Positions 16,502 to 25,574 of a DNA stretch of 42,622 nucleotides are shown one piece after another (the first letter of the stretch is position 1; each line of letters opens with the position of its first letter). The notes beneath the pieces were generated by a model that saw nothing but the letters and a program-made list of their open reading frames with translations, was not told the DNA's origin and did not search any database. The stretch is taken from assembly GCF_003206155.1 (NCBI RefSeq), contig NZ_PZJV01000003.1, positions 1 through 42,622 on the forward strand, written 5' to 3'. The position numbers and the translations under genes were made by a program. This stretch comes from Salinicola halophilus. Lineage in GTDB: Bacteria; Pseudomonadota; Gammaproteobacteria; Pseudomonadales; Halomonadaceae.

Positions 16502-19305
16502 CAGAGGGTCTCCTTGCTGTTCTCTTTGCTGGGCCGGTGCGGTGTGGTCAGCTTGCCCAGGTTGGCGAGGATCATCAGCGTCGCCCCGACGACGGTGAGA
16601 TAGACACCCAGATCGAAGAACATGGCCGTTGCCAGCTCGATCTCCCCGATGTACGGAATCGTGAAGTGACCGAAGGCCGACGTCAGGAAGTTGTGACCGA
16701 AGACCCAGCTACCGAGTCCCGTGAATGCCGCGATCGTCACGCCCGATACCGCGATGGGCTGGTAGTGAAAGGAGAGTCGCTCCTGGGCCCAATCGACGCC
16801 GCGGGCGATGTAGAGCAGGATCAGCGCCACGGCGGTGACCAGCCCGGCGATGAAGCCGCCACCGGGCTCATTGTGTCCACGCAGGAAGATGAACACCGAC
16901 ACCAGCAGTGCCAGCGGCAGCAACGACTGCGAGACGGTGCCCAGCAGCATCGGGTGCAGGTCCTTCGACCAGGGGCGGCCCTCGCTGTCGCTCGACGGCA
17001 TGAACAGTCGCAGCCGATTGAGCAGCTTGTAGATGCCGATTGCCGCGATGCACAGCACCGTGATCTCGCCGAGCGTATCGAAGCCGCGGAAGTCGACCAG
17101 GATGACGTTGACCACGTTGTGACCGCCGCCCCCGCTGACGCTGTTGTCGAGGAAGAAACCCGAAATGGTGTCGAGAGGGCGGGTCAGCAGCGCGTAGTTG
17201 AGGCTGGTCACGACGCCACCGAAGCCGGCGGCCAGCAGCACGTCGCGGATGATCCGCCCGCCGCTGGACTCCTTGGGCGTGCGCTGCGGCAAGAAGAACA
17301 GCGCCAGCATCAGCAGAATGACCGTCACCACCTCGACCGCCAGCTGTGTCAGCGCCAGGTCCGGGGCCGAGAAGCGGGCAAAGGCGAGCGACACCATCAG
17401 TCCGACGACCGACAGCATGATCAGCGAAACTAGGCGACGGCGGTGCATCACCGCCGTGCCGACCCCGGCGAGAATGGTGATCACACCGCCGACGATCAGC
17501 AGGCCGTCGAGGGGCTGGTTGGGCGTCGGGCCCGTCAGCTGGGTCAGGTCGAGCAGGCCGCTTCCGGTCAAGAACAGCACGGCGACGATCAGCCACAGCA
17601 TGTAGCGCTGCAGCGAGCCGTTCTCCAGGCGATCGATCATCGTCTGGGTCCATGTCTGGACGCGACGAACGTTGAACTCGAAGTTCATCAGCGCGTTGCG
17701 CTGGGGGAACTGGCGATGAAAGCTGAAGAGCTTACGCCGCACGCAGTAGAGCCCCGCGCCGCCGGCGAGCGCCACGGCGCTCATCAGCAGCGGCAGATTG
17801 AAGCCGTGCCAGATCGCCAGATGCAGCTCGGGCCGGGGGGACAGCAGCGTGGCTTGCGCCGCCGCCTCCAGGAGTCCGGTAACGCTCAGCGCCGGCAGCA
17901 GGCCGATCACGATGCACAGGGCGACCAGCACCATCATCGGCAGGCGCATGAAGAACGGCGCCTCGTGCGGCGTCTGCGGCAGGTCTTCCGCTTTCGGGCC
18001 GAAGAAGACGTTGCGCACGTAGCGCAGCGAGTAGGCCACGGAGAGCAGGCTGCCGATCGTCGCGAGTACCGGAATCAGCCACGCCAGCCCGCCGAGGATA
18101 CCCGTGCCGAGCGTTTCGGTGAGCATCATCTCCTTGGAGAGGAAACCGTTGAGCAGCGGTACGCCCGCCATCGACGCCGCCGCCAGCAGCGCAAGAACCG
18201 CGGTCACCGGCATGTAGTGGCGCAATCCGCTGAGCTTGCGAATGTCGCGAGTCCCGCTCTCGTGGTCGATGATGCCCGCCGACATGAACAGCGCCGCCTT
18301 GAAGGTGGCGTGATTGATGATGTGAAAGAGACCGGCGACGACCGCAAGCTTGCTGTCCAGCCCGAAGAGCATCGTGATCAGGCCGAGATGGCTCACCGTC
18401 GAGAACGCCAGCACGCCCTTGAGGTCGTACTTCAGCAGCGCGAAGTAGGCGGCGTAGATCATCGTCACAAGCCCGGTCAGCGTGACGATGTAGAGCCACA
18501 GCTGAGAGCCCGCGAGCGCCGGATGCATCCGCGCCAGCAGAAACACGCCGGCCTTGACCATGGTCGCCGAATGGAGAAACGCCGAGACCGGGGTCGGGGC
18601 GGCCATTGCATGTGGCAGCCAGAAGTGGAATGGGAACTGGGCCGACTTGGTGAAAGCGCCCAGCAGCACCAGCAGCAGCGCCGGCAGATAGCGCGGATCG
18701 GCCAGGATCAGCTCGCGACTGTCGAGCACCGTCTGGAGATCGAACGTCCCCACGATATGGCCGATCAACAGGAACCCGGCGAGCAGCGCAAGGCCGCCCA
18801 TGCCGGTGACCGTCAACGCCATGCGCGCGCCGCGTCGGGCTTCGCTCTGGTGGTACCAGTAGCCGATCAGCAGAAACGACGACAGGCTGGTCAGCTCCCA
18901 GAAGACCCACAGCAGCAGCAGGTTGTCCGCCATCACGATGCCGATCATGGACGTCATGAAGAGCATCATGTAGCTGTAGAATCGCGGCATGCTGTCCTCG
19001 GGGGACAGATAGTAGCGAGCGTAGAGAACGATCAGCAGGCCGATGCCGAGTATCAGCAGCAGAAACAGCAGCGACAGACCATCGAGTCGCAGCGCGAAGT
19101 CCAGTCCCAGCTGGGGCACCCAGGGAATCGCGAAGCGCGGTACGTTACCCGCCAGCACGTCGGGCACGTGAACCAGCACGATGGCCAGCGCGATGGCCGG
19201 CAGTATCGCCGTCATCACGGTCAGAACGTTGCGTTGCCGGTTGTTGCCCATCAGGGAGACGAGACTGCCCAGCAGGGGCAGTAGAACGATCAGCGGCAGT
19301 GCCAT
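16501..19305 (-). CDS. phaAB: Fused Na+/H+ antiporter subunits A and B (Mrp/Pha type)
   Basis: A 934-residue fusion. Residues 1 to about 760 form MrpA: a NuoL-like antiporter module ([56 protein letters not shown] in two parts, [17 protein letters not shown]) plus the MrpA C-terminal segment resembling NuoJ/NuoK. The last 150 residues match MrpB ([22 protein letters not shown]). An A-B fusion is typical of group-2 Mrp operons such as rhizobial pha1. The complex exchanges Na+ (or K+) for H+ and supports salt and alkali tolerance, as expected in a halophile. It is first in the operon; no obvious promoter or strong ribosome-binding site is visible upstream. Confidence 0.95.
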   Translation of the reverse strand: MALPLIVLLPLLGSLVSLMGNNRQRNVLTVMTAILPAIALAIVLVHVPDVLAGNVPRFAIPWVPQLGLDFALRLDGLSLLFLLLILGIGLLIVLYARYYLSPEDSMPRFYSYMMLFMTSMIGIVMADNLLLLWVFWELTSLSSFLLIGYWYHQSEARRGARMALTVTGMGGLALLAGFLLIGHIVGTFDLQTVLDSRELILADPRYLPALLLVLLGAFTKSAQFPFHFWLPHAMAAPTPVSAFLHSATMVKAGVFLLARMHPALAGSQLWLYIVTLTGLVTMIYAAYFALLKYDLKGVLAFSTVSHLGLITMLFGLDSKLAVVAGLFHIINHATFKAALFMSAGIIDHESGTRDIRKLSGLRHYMPVTAVLALLAAASMAGVPLLNGFLSKEMMLTETLGTGILGGLAWLIPVLATIGSLLSVAYSLRYVRNVFFGPKAEDLPQTPHEAPFFMRLPMMVLVALCIVIGLLPALSVTGLLEAAAQATLLSPRPELHLAIWHGFNLPLLMSAVALAGGAGLYCVRRKLFSFHRQFPQRNALMNFEFNVRRVQTWTQTMIDRLENGSLQRYMLWLIVAVLFLTGSGLLDLTQLTGPTPNQPLDGLLIVGGVITILAGVGTAVMHRRRLVSLIMLSVVGLMVSLAFARFSAPDLALTQLAVEVVTVILLMLALFFLPQRTPKESSGGRIIRDVLLAAGFGGVVTSLNYALLTRPLDTISGFFLDNSVSGGGGHNVVNVILVDFRGFDTLGEITVLCIAAIGIYKLLNRLRLFMPSSDSEGRPWSKDLHPMLLGTVSQSLLPLALLVSVFIFLRGHNEPGGGFIAGLVTAVALILLYIARGVDWAQERLSFHYQPIAVSGVTIAAFTGLGSWVFGHNFLTSAFGHFTIPYIGEIELATAMFFDLGVYLTVVGATLMILANLGKLTTPHRPSKENSKETL

Positions 19306-20094
19306 GAATGTATTGCTCTAGTCGTTGGCCGAGAAGCGAGCCCACATCGTCATCGAGACAGCGCACGTGGGCATCGACAGGGCGAGTACGAGAACGGGTC
19401 TCGACGGTCGTCCGATTCAGTGTAGCGATGTCGATGACGCCAGCTCGGTGAATGGGCTCGTCGAGGGCGTGTGTGCAGGCTCGGCCAGTTGATCTTCGTC
19501 CACTCGAGAGTGGGGGCGGTCGTCATGAGGCGGTCGCGCGCGGGGTCGCGAGTCGACTGGCTACCCTGAGATCAGAGGCGCTGAGGTGGATCGGTGAGGA
19601 AGGGATAGCGGACGGCGCGCGGCGCTAGCATCCACGCAGGGATTCGACCGTCGATCGACATCGTCGTGGCGGCGTTCGGTGACAGAGTCTGGGCACCGAT
19701 ACGACAGGTCGCGCTTGTCAGCAGGCGCTGGCTAGGCGGGGGGCCCGGCATGGTGTCTCTCCTCCCTTCAAATCGCTCGACACGGTATTGTCGTAGGATT
19801 GTTTTCAACCGTGAAATTGTTGAAAGTATTGGATATTTACAGTCGTCGAGCGGTTGCGTTGATCTGACTCTATCACGGTGATATGCCCCTAGCCATAGAT
19901 GGGCGGGCACGGTGCTGGGCGATTGCCGAGGGCGACGCCCATCGTGACGCGCGCGGTGCGACCGGGTGTCGCATCATTCAACGGCTTTCGTACACTGTGT
20001 GTCGCGAGGACTCCCGAAGGCACGCATGGGCGAGACGACGGAAAAATCCGCTTGGCGTCGACAGCGGTGTCGAAAGTGATCAGAGAGGACGTCG
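19306..20094. other. 789-nt intergenic region with no credible gene
   Basis: Only short frames occur here (under 115 codons); their products are Arg/Gly-rich and match no family I know. An AT-rich segment at about 19790-19885 stands out in GC-rich surroundings and probably holds promoters for the divergent antiporter operon and photolyase-like gene. Within it TTTCAAC (19803-19809) and GTTGAAA (19819-19825) form an inverted repeat with a 9-nt spacer. Confidence 0.6.
19803..19825. promoter_or_regulatory. Inverted repeat TTTCAAC-N9-GTTGAAA, possible operator
   Basis: A perfect 7-bp dyad with a 9-nt centre in the AT-rich part of the large gap between the antiporter operon and the photolyase-like gene. 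Spacing and symmetry fit a dimeric regulator site. The distance to either gene (about 270 and 500 nt) is large, and the regulator is unknown. Confidence 0.35.
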
Positions 20095-21123
20095 ATGACA
20101 GTACGGTGTGACGTGATATGGCTCAGGCGCGATCTACGTCTGATCGACAACGACCTCTTCGCCGGACGAGCGCGCGCCGAGTCGCAGCTCTGCGTCTACG
20201 TACTCGAACCGAGCTGGATGGACGACCCCGCCCGTCGCTTGGCGCCGGCCCAGTGGGCACTGCTGTGGGAGAGCCTGATGGCGCTGCGCGGCAACCTGCT
20301 GACCCGCGGCAGCGATCTGCTCGTCTGCGTCGGCGAACCCGAACGACTGCTGCCGCCGCTGATGCACCGGCTGGGCGCCGAGTGTCTGTGCGTGCACGAT
20401 CTCGAAGGGGGCAACGAGCAGGAGAGTCTGGCCCGAGTCGCCGCCGCCATCGGTGGCGATCGCGTCGAGCGGCTACCGGAGACCCCGCTGTTTGCACTCC
20501 CCCCGATACCGGCGGGGGCCGTGACGCCCAGCTTTCCGGCGTTTCTCGAAAGGCTGAGTGCGCTGGATCCGCTGGCGCCGATCACGGTCGCCCTGCCGAT
20601 CACGCTGCCGCCTTGGCCGGAGAACGGACCGAGGGGGTTGCCATCGATGGAGAGCCTGTCGCTGCCGATTCTGTCAGCGTTCAGCCCCGCGACACTTCGC
20701 GACGGCGAAGACGGCGTACAGCGGCTGTTGAATCAGCTCGCCCGCGGCGACATCACGCTGACCCTGGCCCACGTCGGCGAACTGCAGCTGGCGCTCGCGA
20801 TCGGCAGCGTCTCCGCTCGCCAGCTCTACGCGCTCTGCCAGTCGAACGGCGCGGCGGGGCAGTCAAAGCCCTGGCGCTGGCTACGCCATGAGCTGCTGTG
20901 GCAGGAGTACCTGCGCTGGCAGCGTGAGTCGGGACGCCACGAGCGGCTCGGCGCACCGGCCCTGATCGATCCCACCGGCCGGGGCGAGCGCCGCTATCGC
21001 GGAATGGAGGCCGCATTCGAGAGCCCGCCCCGCCCCCCGCGCTACGAAGCGCCAGGCGATGACATCACCGAGCCGGTGGCACCATCCGCAAGCGTCACCG
21101 GCTCCTGGTTCGACCGCTACTGA
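20095..21123 (+). CDS. Photolyase/cryptochrome-like protein lacking the FAD-binding core
   Basis: A 342-residue protein. Residues 1 to about 165 form a photolyase antenna (Rossmann) domain: VIWLRRDLRLIDNDLF, then VYVLEPSW and VHDLEGGNEQESL. Residues 200-275 resemble the start of the FAD-binding domain of DASH-type cryptochromes, including SARQLYALCQ and RHELLWQEYLRWQ near 265. The protein then ends in about 65 Pro/Arg-rich residues. The segments that hold FAD and the DNA lesion in full-length members (about 150-200 more residues) are missing, and no remnant is visible downstream before the next gene. It is therefore either a decayed gene or a shortened antenna-type protein. The start has AGAGGA six nt upstream. 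The frame is intact with good codon use. Confidence 0.75.
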   Translation: MTVRCDVIWLRRDLRLIDNDLFAGRARAESQLCVYVLEPSWMDDPARRLAPAQWALLWESLMALRGNLLTRGSDLLVCVGEPERLLPPLMHRLGAECLCVHDLEGGNEQESLARVAAAIGGDRVERLPETPLFALPPIPAGAVTPSFPAFLERLSALDPLAPITVALPITLPPWPENGPRGLPSMESLSLPILSAFSPATLRDGEDGVQRLLNQLARGDITLTLAHVGELQLALAIGSVSARQLYALCQSNGAAGQSKPWRWLRHELLWQEYLRWQRESGRHERLGAPALIDPTGRGERRYRGMEAAFESPPRPPRYEAPGDDITEPVAPSASVTGSWFDRY

Positions 21124-21248
21124 GCCGGCTCGGGGCCACCGGAATCGACTACACTGCGATTTCGGTCGCCGCCGGGCCCGTTCGCTGTCGCTCGTCGATG
21201 TCGTCCGGTGGCGAGCCCCAGGATCTCTCGTATTTAAGGATGTGCCTC

Positions 21249-22721
21249 GTGACTCGTTCCTCTTTCTCCTACCGCCACGTCGTCTCAGCATCCGCCGACC
21301 GGCCGGGGCCGCCCTCACGTCGGCGTGCCGCCGCGCTATCGCTCTGTCTGTCGCTGTCGCTGATGGGGTGTCAGAGCGTTGCCGATACCCAGGCGCCGAG
21401 CGCGAACGGGGCCGCAACGGCCAGTGCGGGCGAGACCGGCGCCGCGGATCAGCCGAATCCGGGATCGTCGAGCCAGCCGAGTCCGGCACCGTCGAATGAG
21501 TCGAATTCGGGATCGTCGAACCCGCCGAATTCAGGAGCGTCGAATGAGCCGAGCGCGCAGGCGTCGTCGAACGGTATCGATGCCTCAACGAGCCGCGATA
21601 GTGCTGAATTCGACGCCTGGGTGGCATCGTTTCGCCGGCACGCGGCGGCGGAGGGGATCGACCGGGCGACGCTCGAGGCTGCCTTCGGCCAGGCGAGTTT
21701 CCAGCCGAAGATCCTCGAGTACGACCGTTCGCAGCCGGAGTTCTCCCGTCAGATCTGGAGCTATCTGGACACGGCGGTCTCCGACTCGCGGATCAGCAAC
21801 GGCCGCGAGCGGCTCGCCGCCCATCGCGACACGGCGTCCGCCGTCGAGCGCGAGTACGGCGTGCCGGCGGAGGTAATCGTGGCGATCTGGGGGATCGAGA
21901 GTAACTACGGCAGCAATTTCGGCGACTTCGAGACGATCGATGCGCTCTCCACGCTCGGCTTCGACGGTCGGCGCCAGTCCTTCGCTCGCGACGAGCTGAT
22001 GGCGGCACTCGAGATTCTCCAGAACGGCGACATCGACCGCGATCGCATGCGCGGCTCCTGGGCCGGGGCCATGGGGCATACGCAGTTCATCCCCTCGAGC
22101 TTTCTCGCCTACGCCGTCGATGAGGATGGCGACGGCCGCCGGGACATCTGGGGCAGCATCCCCGATGTGATGGCGTCGACCGCGAACTATCTCGCCCGAG
22201 CCGGTTGGCGAACGGGCCAGCCGTGGGGGGCGGAGGTGCGGCTACCCGAGAACTTCGATTACGCCCAGACCGAACTCGATACGCGCCACTCCAGTCAGGA
22301 GTGGATAGCGCAGGGCGTCGCCGCGGTTGCCGGCGCAGCGCTGCCGGATTTCGCCGAAGCCTCGGTGATCGCGCCCGCCGGCGCTCAGGGGCCCGCCTTC
22401 CTGGTCGGTCCCAACTTTCGGGCGATTCTGCGCTACAACGCCTCGACCAGCTACGCCCTGGCGGTCGCCAAGCTCTCCGACCGTATCGCGGGTCGCGGCG
22501 GCATCCAGGCCGACTGGCCGCGTAGCGAGCCGGCGCTGTCGCGCAGTCAGATCCGTCGGTTGCAGAGCGCGCTGAACGCCAACGGCTTCGATGTCGGCAC
22601 GCCTGATGGGCTGGTCGGACCCAATACCCGCAAGGGGCTTCGTGCCTATCAGCGCAGCATCGGCACGACCCCCGACGGCTACCCCACGCAGCGCCTGATC
22701 CAGCGTCTCACCGGCGGCTGA
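21249..22721 (+). CDS. Lytic murein transglycosylase, MltB-like lipoprotein with peptidoglycan-binding domain
   Basis: A 490-residue outer-membrane lipoprotein that cleaves the MurNAc-GlcNAc bond to form 1,6-anhydro ends. A basic N-terminus and hydrophobic stretch lead to the lipobox LMGC with the lipidated Cys near residue 41. A Ser/Pro/Asn linker of 8-residue repeats follows (about 70-109). The SLT_2/MltB catalytic domain has AIWGIESNYGSNFG with the catalytic Glu near 217, plus GSWAGAMGHTQFIPSSF. A PG_binding_1 domain (about 431-488, LQSALNANGFDVGTPDGLVG) closes the protein. GTG at 21249 was chosen because AAGGA lies 8 nt upstream; an in-frame ATG at 21240 is the alternative. Confidence 0.92.
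   Translation: MTRSSFSYRHVVSASADRPGPPSRRRAAALSLCLSLSLMGCQSVADTQAPSANGAATASAGETGAADQPNPGSSSQPSPAPSNESNSGSSNPPNSGASNEPSAQASSNGIDASTSRDSAEFDAWVASFRRHAAAEGIDRATLEAAFGQASFQPKILEYDRSQPEFSRQIWSYLDTAVSDSRISNGRERLAAHRDTASAVEREYGVPAEVIVAIWGIESNYGSNFGDFETIDALSTLGFDGRRQSFARDELMAALEILQNGDIDRDRMRGSWAGAMGHTQFIPSSFLAYAVDEDGDGRRDIWGSIPDVMASTANYLARAGWRTGQPWGAEVRLPENFDYAQTELDTRHSSQEWIAQGVAAVAGAALPDFAEASVIAPAGAQGPAFLVGPNFRAILRYNASTSYALAVAKLSDRIAGRGGIQADWPRSEPALSRSQIRRLQSALNANGFDVGTPDGLVGPNTRKGLRAYQRSIGTTPDGYPTQRLIQRLTGG
21456..21551 (+). repeat. 24-bp coding repeat in the transglycosylase linker
   Basis: Four imperfect 24-bp units (21456, 21480, 21504, 21528) encode octapeptides such as NSGSSNPP and NSGASNEP. 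They form the flexible linker between the lipid anchor and the catalytic domain. Repeats of this kind can change copy number by slippage and so change linker length. Confidence 0.7.
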
Positions 22722-22845
22722 CGGCGCGTCCGCGATCGGCTTCAACGCCGATTGACGCGTGATTCGGCGTCTTTTCGTCGGTTCGCGAGGCCCATGTCTG
22801 TGGCACACTTCCCGCTTTCAGTGATCGACAACACCGAGGCGAGAC

Positions 22846-25062
22846 ATGGGCGTGCAGCGGTTCATCGGAGCCAACACCCGCGAAACGATGCGCCAGGTTC
22901 GCCTGGCGCTCGGCGAGGACGTGCTCATTCTCTCCAACCGGGTCGTCGACGACGGTGTCGAAATCGTCGCCATGTCGGAGCAGGCCCACGAGCAGGCGCT
23001 CGAGGCGTCGCCGACGAGTGAGGCCGAACAGACACCGGCGGCGTGGGAGGCCTACAACGAGCGGCTGCTCGGCGAGATGCGCGCGCTGTTGCAGACCTCG
23101 ATCTCTGGCGCGACGCCCGCCTCCGATGCCCGCGGCGAGATTCGCGCCGCCATGCACCGGCGCCTGCGCCAGGCCGGGTTCAGCGCCACGCTCAGCGATA
23201 CCCTCCTCGAAACGATCCCCGACGAGCTCATGGAGGCCGGCGAGGGCGGCGAGTCGATCCGTGAGGCGTGGCTCGTCCGGCAGCTGGCCGCGCGACTCGA
23301 CGTGCTCGACGAGGAGCGTGGGCTCTTCGACGAAGGCGGGGTCTTCGCCCTGGTGGGCCCCACCGGGGCCGGCAAGACCACCACCACCGCCAAGCTCGCC
23401 TCGCGCTACGTGATGCAGCACGGGCCCAAGGACGTCGCGCTCGTCACCACCGACAGCTACCGAATCGGTGCCGCCGAGCAGCTTCGTATCTACGCGCGGC
23501 TGCTCGGCGCGGAAGTGCATGCCCTCGACGAGCAGGGCGATCTCGGCGGGCTGCTGACACGCCTCGCCCAGCCGCGCCGCGGATTGATGGGACGCAGCGG
23601 TGGCAAGCGCATGATGGTGATCGACACCGTCGGCATGAGTCAGCGCGACCAGCGGCTGATGGGGGAGGTGGCGCGGCTCGGCGACACCCCCGTCAGCGTG
23701 CGCCGCGTGCTGGTGCTCGATGCGGCACGCCACGGCGACACGCTGGAACAGGTGGTCGAGGCGTGGCAGCGCGCCTCGAAGGAAGCCGGGGAGCCGCTCT
23801 GGGGCTGCATCCTGACCAAACTCGACGAGGCCACTCGGCTGGGGCCGGCGCTGGATGTATTGATGCGTCACGGTCTCAAGCTCTGCTATCTCTCCCGCGG
23901 TCAGCGCGTTCCCGAAGACCTGGAGCCGGTCGCGCTCGACACGCTGCTCGCCGAAACGCTGGGGCAGGATCTGGCCTCGCCGTTCTCCACCGATACCCCG
24001 GTGCCGCCTCCGGCACAGGCGCGCCAGCAGGCGCTCTCCCACGGCGTGCTGCGCCAGGGACGCGCACTCGAGACGACCTTTGCCACGCTCGACGCCGAAC
24101 TCGATGGCGTGACGTGGTTACGACGCGCGTGGGCGGACGAGAGCGGCGAAGCGGCCACCCAGGGCGACGACGAAAGCTTCGACGCCCGCATGCGGGCGGC
24201 CCGTGGCGAACCGGAGACGGCGTCGGTATCGGCGCTCTGGTGGCCCAAGTCGAGTGCCGTTCGCGGCAGCGGTCAGGCGATGCCTGTGGTCGGGCTGGAC
24301 GAGAGCGTGCTGCCGCAGCCGCGGGTCTGGCCACGGCACACGCTCCCTGCCGGGGATGACGCGCGCTTCGACTGGGCCGCTTCGCTCGACGTCGAGTGTC
24401 ATCTGCTGGCCGCGCTGCCATCGATCGAGCAGCTCGCACGCCTCGACGTCGCCCGAACGGGATGGCTCGCCGCGGTGGGCAAGGGGCGCCGAATTCAGCA
24501 CGCCGGCGAGTCGCTGACCCTCGCCGAGGCCCTGGCGCTCGGCGAGACGCAGCCCCCGATTGGCATTCGTCATCGCGGTCGTCCCGCGAGCCTCACGCTG
24601 ACCCGGCTGGAGACCTCGCTACCCCTGCGCCGCGGTGACAGCGGCGGGCTGGCGGTCGTCGCCTGGCAGGGGGCCTGGTTCGATGTCGACGAAGGTCGCC
24701 CGCTCGGTATGCGCTACTGGCTCGCCAGTGCCCGTACCGGACTGGACATGGCATCGCGCCTGACGGCCTCGCTGACCCTCGAGACGCTGCCCACGCTCAC
24801 CGCCCAGGCCGATCGGCTCCTCGCCGAGCGCCGCCCCGAACTCGCCGACCGCGCGCACCGCTGGCAGCTCGCCGCGGCGCTGGCGTCGCTCGCCCTGCGT
24901 CTGGCGCAGGAAGAGGCGGGCTGGGCGATGGACGTACGGGCGCGCCTTGGCGATATCGCCCAGCGCCGCTGTGGGCGTAAACCGAAGGCACTGCTGGAAG
25001 CGTTGATGGATGCGCTGAGCGCCCTCGATACCCTGCGCCGCGCGCGCACCGCGACGCCGTGA
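22846..25062 (+). CDS. flhF: FlhF-type SRP GTPase with a long unknown C-terminal extension
   Basis: A 738-residue protein; FlhF is usually about 400-500. The N-terminal B region (MGVQRFIGANTRETMRQV, then VLILSNRVVDDGVEIVA) is characteristic of FlhF. The NG domain has the P-loop GPTGAGKTTTT near 169, TTDSYRIGAAEQLRIYA, the G3 motif as DTVGMSQRD (usually DTAGMSQ), TKLDEATRLG near 324 and RGQRVPEDL near 352. FlhF places and counts polar flagella with FlhG. Residues from about 376 on match nothing I recognise; the last 100 are Ala/Leu/Arg-rich and helical. No other flagellar biosynthesis gene lies in the window, so this copy is outside a flagellar cluster. The start is ATG at the canonical N-terminus, and it overlaps the next gene by 4 nt. 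Confidence 0.88.
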   Translation: MGVQRFIGANTRETMRQVRLALGEDVLILSNRVVDDGVEIVAMSEQAHEQALEASPTSEAEQTPAAWEAYNERLLGEMRALLQTSISGATPASDARGEIRAAMHRRLRQAGFSATLSDTLLETIPDELMEAGEGGESIREAWLVRQLAARLDVLDEERGLFDEGGVFALVGPTGAGKTTTTAKLASRYVMQHGPKDVALVTTDSYRIGAAEQLRIYARLLGAEVHALDEQGDLGGLLTRLAQPRRGLMGRSGGKRMMVIDTVGMSQRDQRLMGEVARLGDTPVSVRRVLVLDAARHGDTLEQVVEAWQRASKEAGEPLWGCILTKLDEATRLGPALDVLMRHGLKLCYLSRGQRVPEDLEPVALDTLLAETLGQDLASPFSTDTPVPPPAQARQQALSHGVLRQGRALETTFATLDAELDGVTWLRRAWADESGEAATQGDDESFDARMRAARGEPETASVSALWWPKSSAVRGSGQAMPVVGLDESVLPQPRVWPRHTLPAGDDARFDWAASLDVECHLLAALPSIEQLARLDVARTGWLAAVGKGRRIQHAGESLTLAEALALGETQPPIGIRHRGRPASLTLTRLETSLPLRRGDSGGLAVVAWQGAWFDVDEGRPLGMRYWLASARTGLDMASRLTASLTLETLPTLTAQADRLLAERRPELADRAHRWQLAAALASLALRLAQEEAGWAMDVRARLGDIAQRRCGRKPKALLEALMDALSALDTLRRARTATP

Positions 25063-25499
25063 GCGATCAGGCCGCCGGCCTGCGTGCCTGGCAGCGGCAG
25101 CGTCAGCGTGACGATGGGCAGCAGCGCGACGCCCGGCCGCTGCTGATTCTCGGCGACCCCGATGCCGCAACGCTCACGCATGCCTTGGCGCGGCTCGGCG
25201 GGGATTGGCGCCCCGTCCGACTCGACGATGCGCTCGACCTCCTACCGAGCCATGCCCTGCTGCTGATCGAGACGATGCCCGACGACGCGACCGCCGCGTA
25301 CCGCTGGCTCAAGCGCATGGCGTCAGACGTCGGGCCGCTGCCGACCCTCGTCTGGCCGGCAGACGTCGAGGACCCGACGCGCCGGCAGCAGCGCGACAAC
25401 CTCGGCTTGGCCGCCCGGCGCTTTCTGGGCGTGGCGCTTCATTCCCGGGGCGATACCTGGCACGCCCAAGAGCCGACCGGGAACCGGCGACGCGGCTGA
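25059..25499 (+). CDS. Small protein resembling the C-terminal part of FlhG/FleN, no ATPase motif
   Basis: A 146-residue protein starting at GTG, overlapping the flhF stop as GTGA. The N-terminus is basic and Gln-rich. By eye, residues 70-135 resemble the end of FlhG/FleN (MinD family): HALLLIETMPDD recalls the strand with the DTA motif, AAYRWLKRM recalls the DAYALIKVL helix, and ARRFLGVALHSRGD recalls RFLDVALQYVG. The N-terminal deviant Walker A (KGGVGKT) of FlhG is absent; LLILGDPDAATLTHAL stands in its place. Translational coupling behind flhF, the usual position of flhG, supports a reduced FlhG relative. This is a visual alignment and needs a profile search. The stop codon lies inside a 16-bp tandem repeat. 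Confidence 0.6.
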   Translation: MSDQAAGLRAWQRQRQRDDGQQRDARPLLILGDPDAATLTHALARLGGDWRPVRLDDALDLLPSHALLLIETMPDDATAAYRWLKRMASDVGPLPTLVWPADVEDPTRRQQRDNLGLAARRFLGVALHSRGDTWHAQEPTGNRRRG

Positions 25500-25532
25500 G
25501 AGCCGACGCGGCTGAGAGCCGACGCGGCCGAG
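25488..25532 (+). repeat. 16-bp tandem repeat at the end of the FlhG-like gene
   Basis: The unit CGACGCGGCTGAGAGC occurs at 25488 and 25504, with a partial third copy at 25520 (two mismatches before it fades). The stop codon TGA of the upstream gene lies in the first unit and recurs in the second. It is probably a slippage product; copy-number change would leave the stop in place. Confidence 0.7.
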
Positions 25533-25574
25533 GAATGCCGGCGCCGAGGGGTGACGGGGTCGAGAGACGAAGCG

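Noticed and set aside
17443-19284. 613-codon plus-strand frame opposite the antiporter AB gene
   Set aside because: Gln/His/Arg-rich shadow of a membrane protein gene; the minus-strand product has clear antiporter motifs and operon overlaps.
19572-19910. 112-codon minus-strand frame in the large gap
   Set aside because: No ribosome-binding site, no family resemblance, and it crosses the AT-rich dyad region that looks regulatory.
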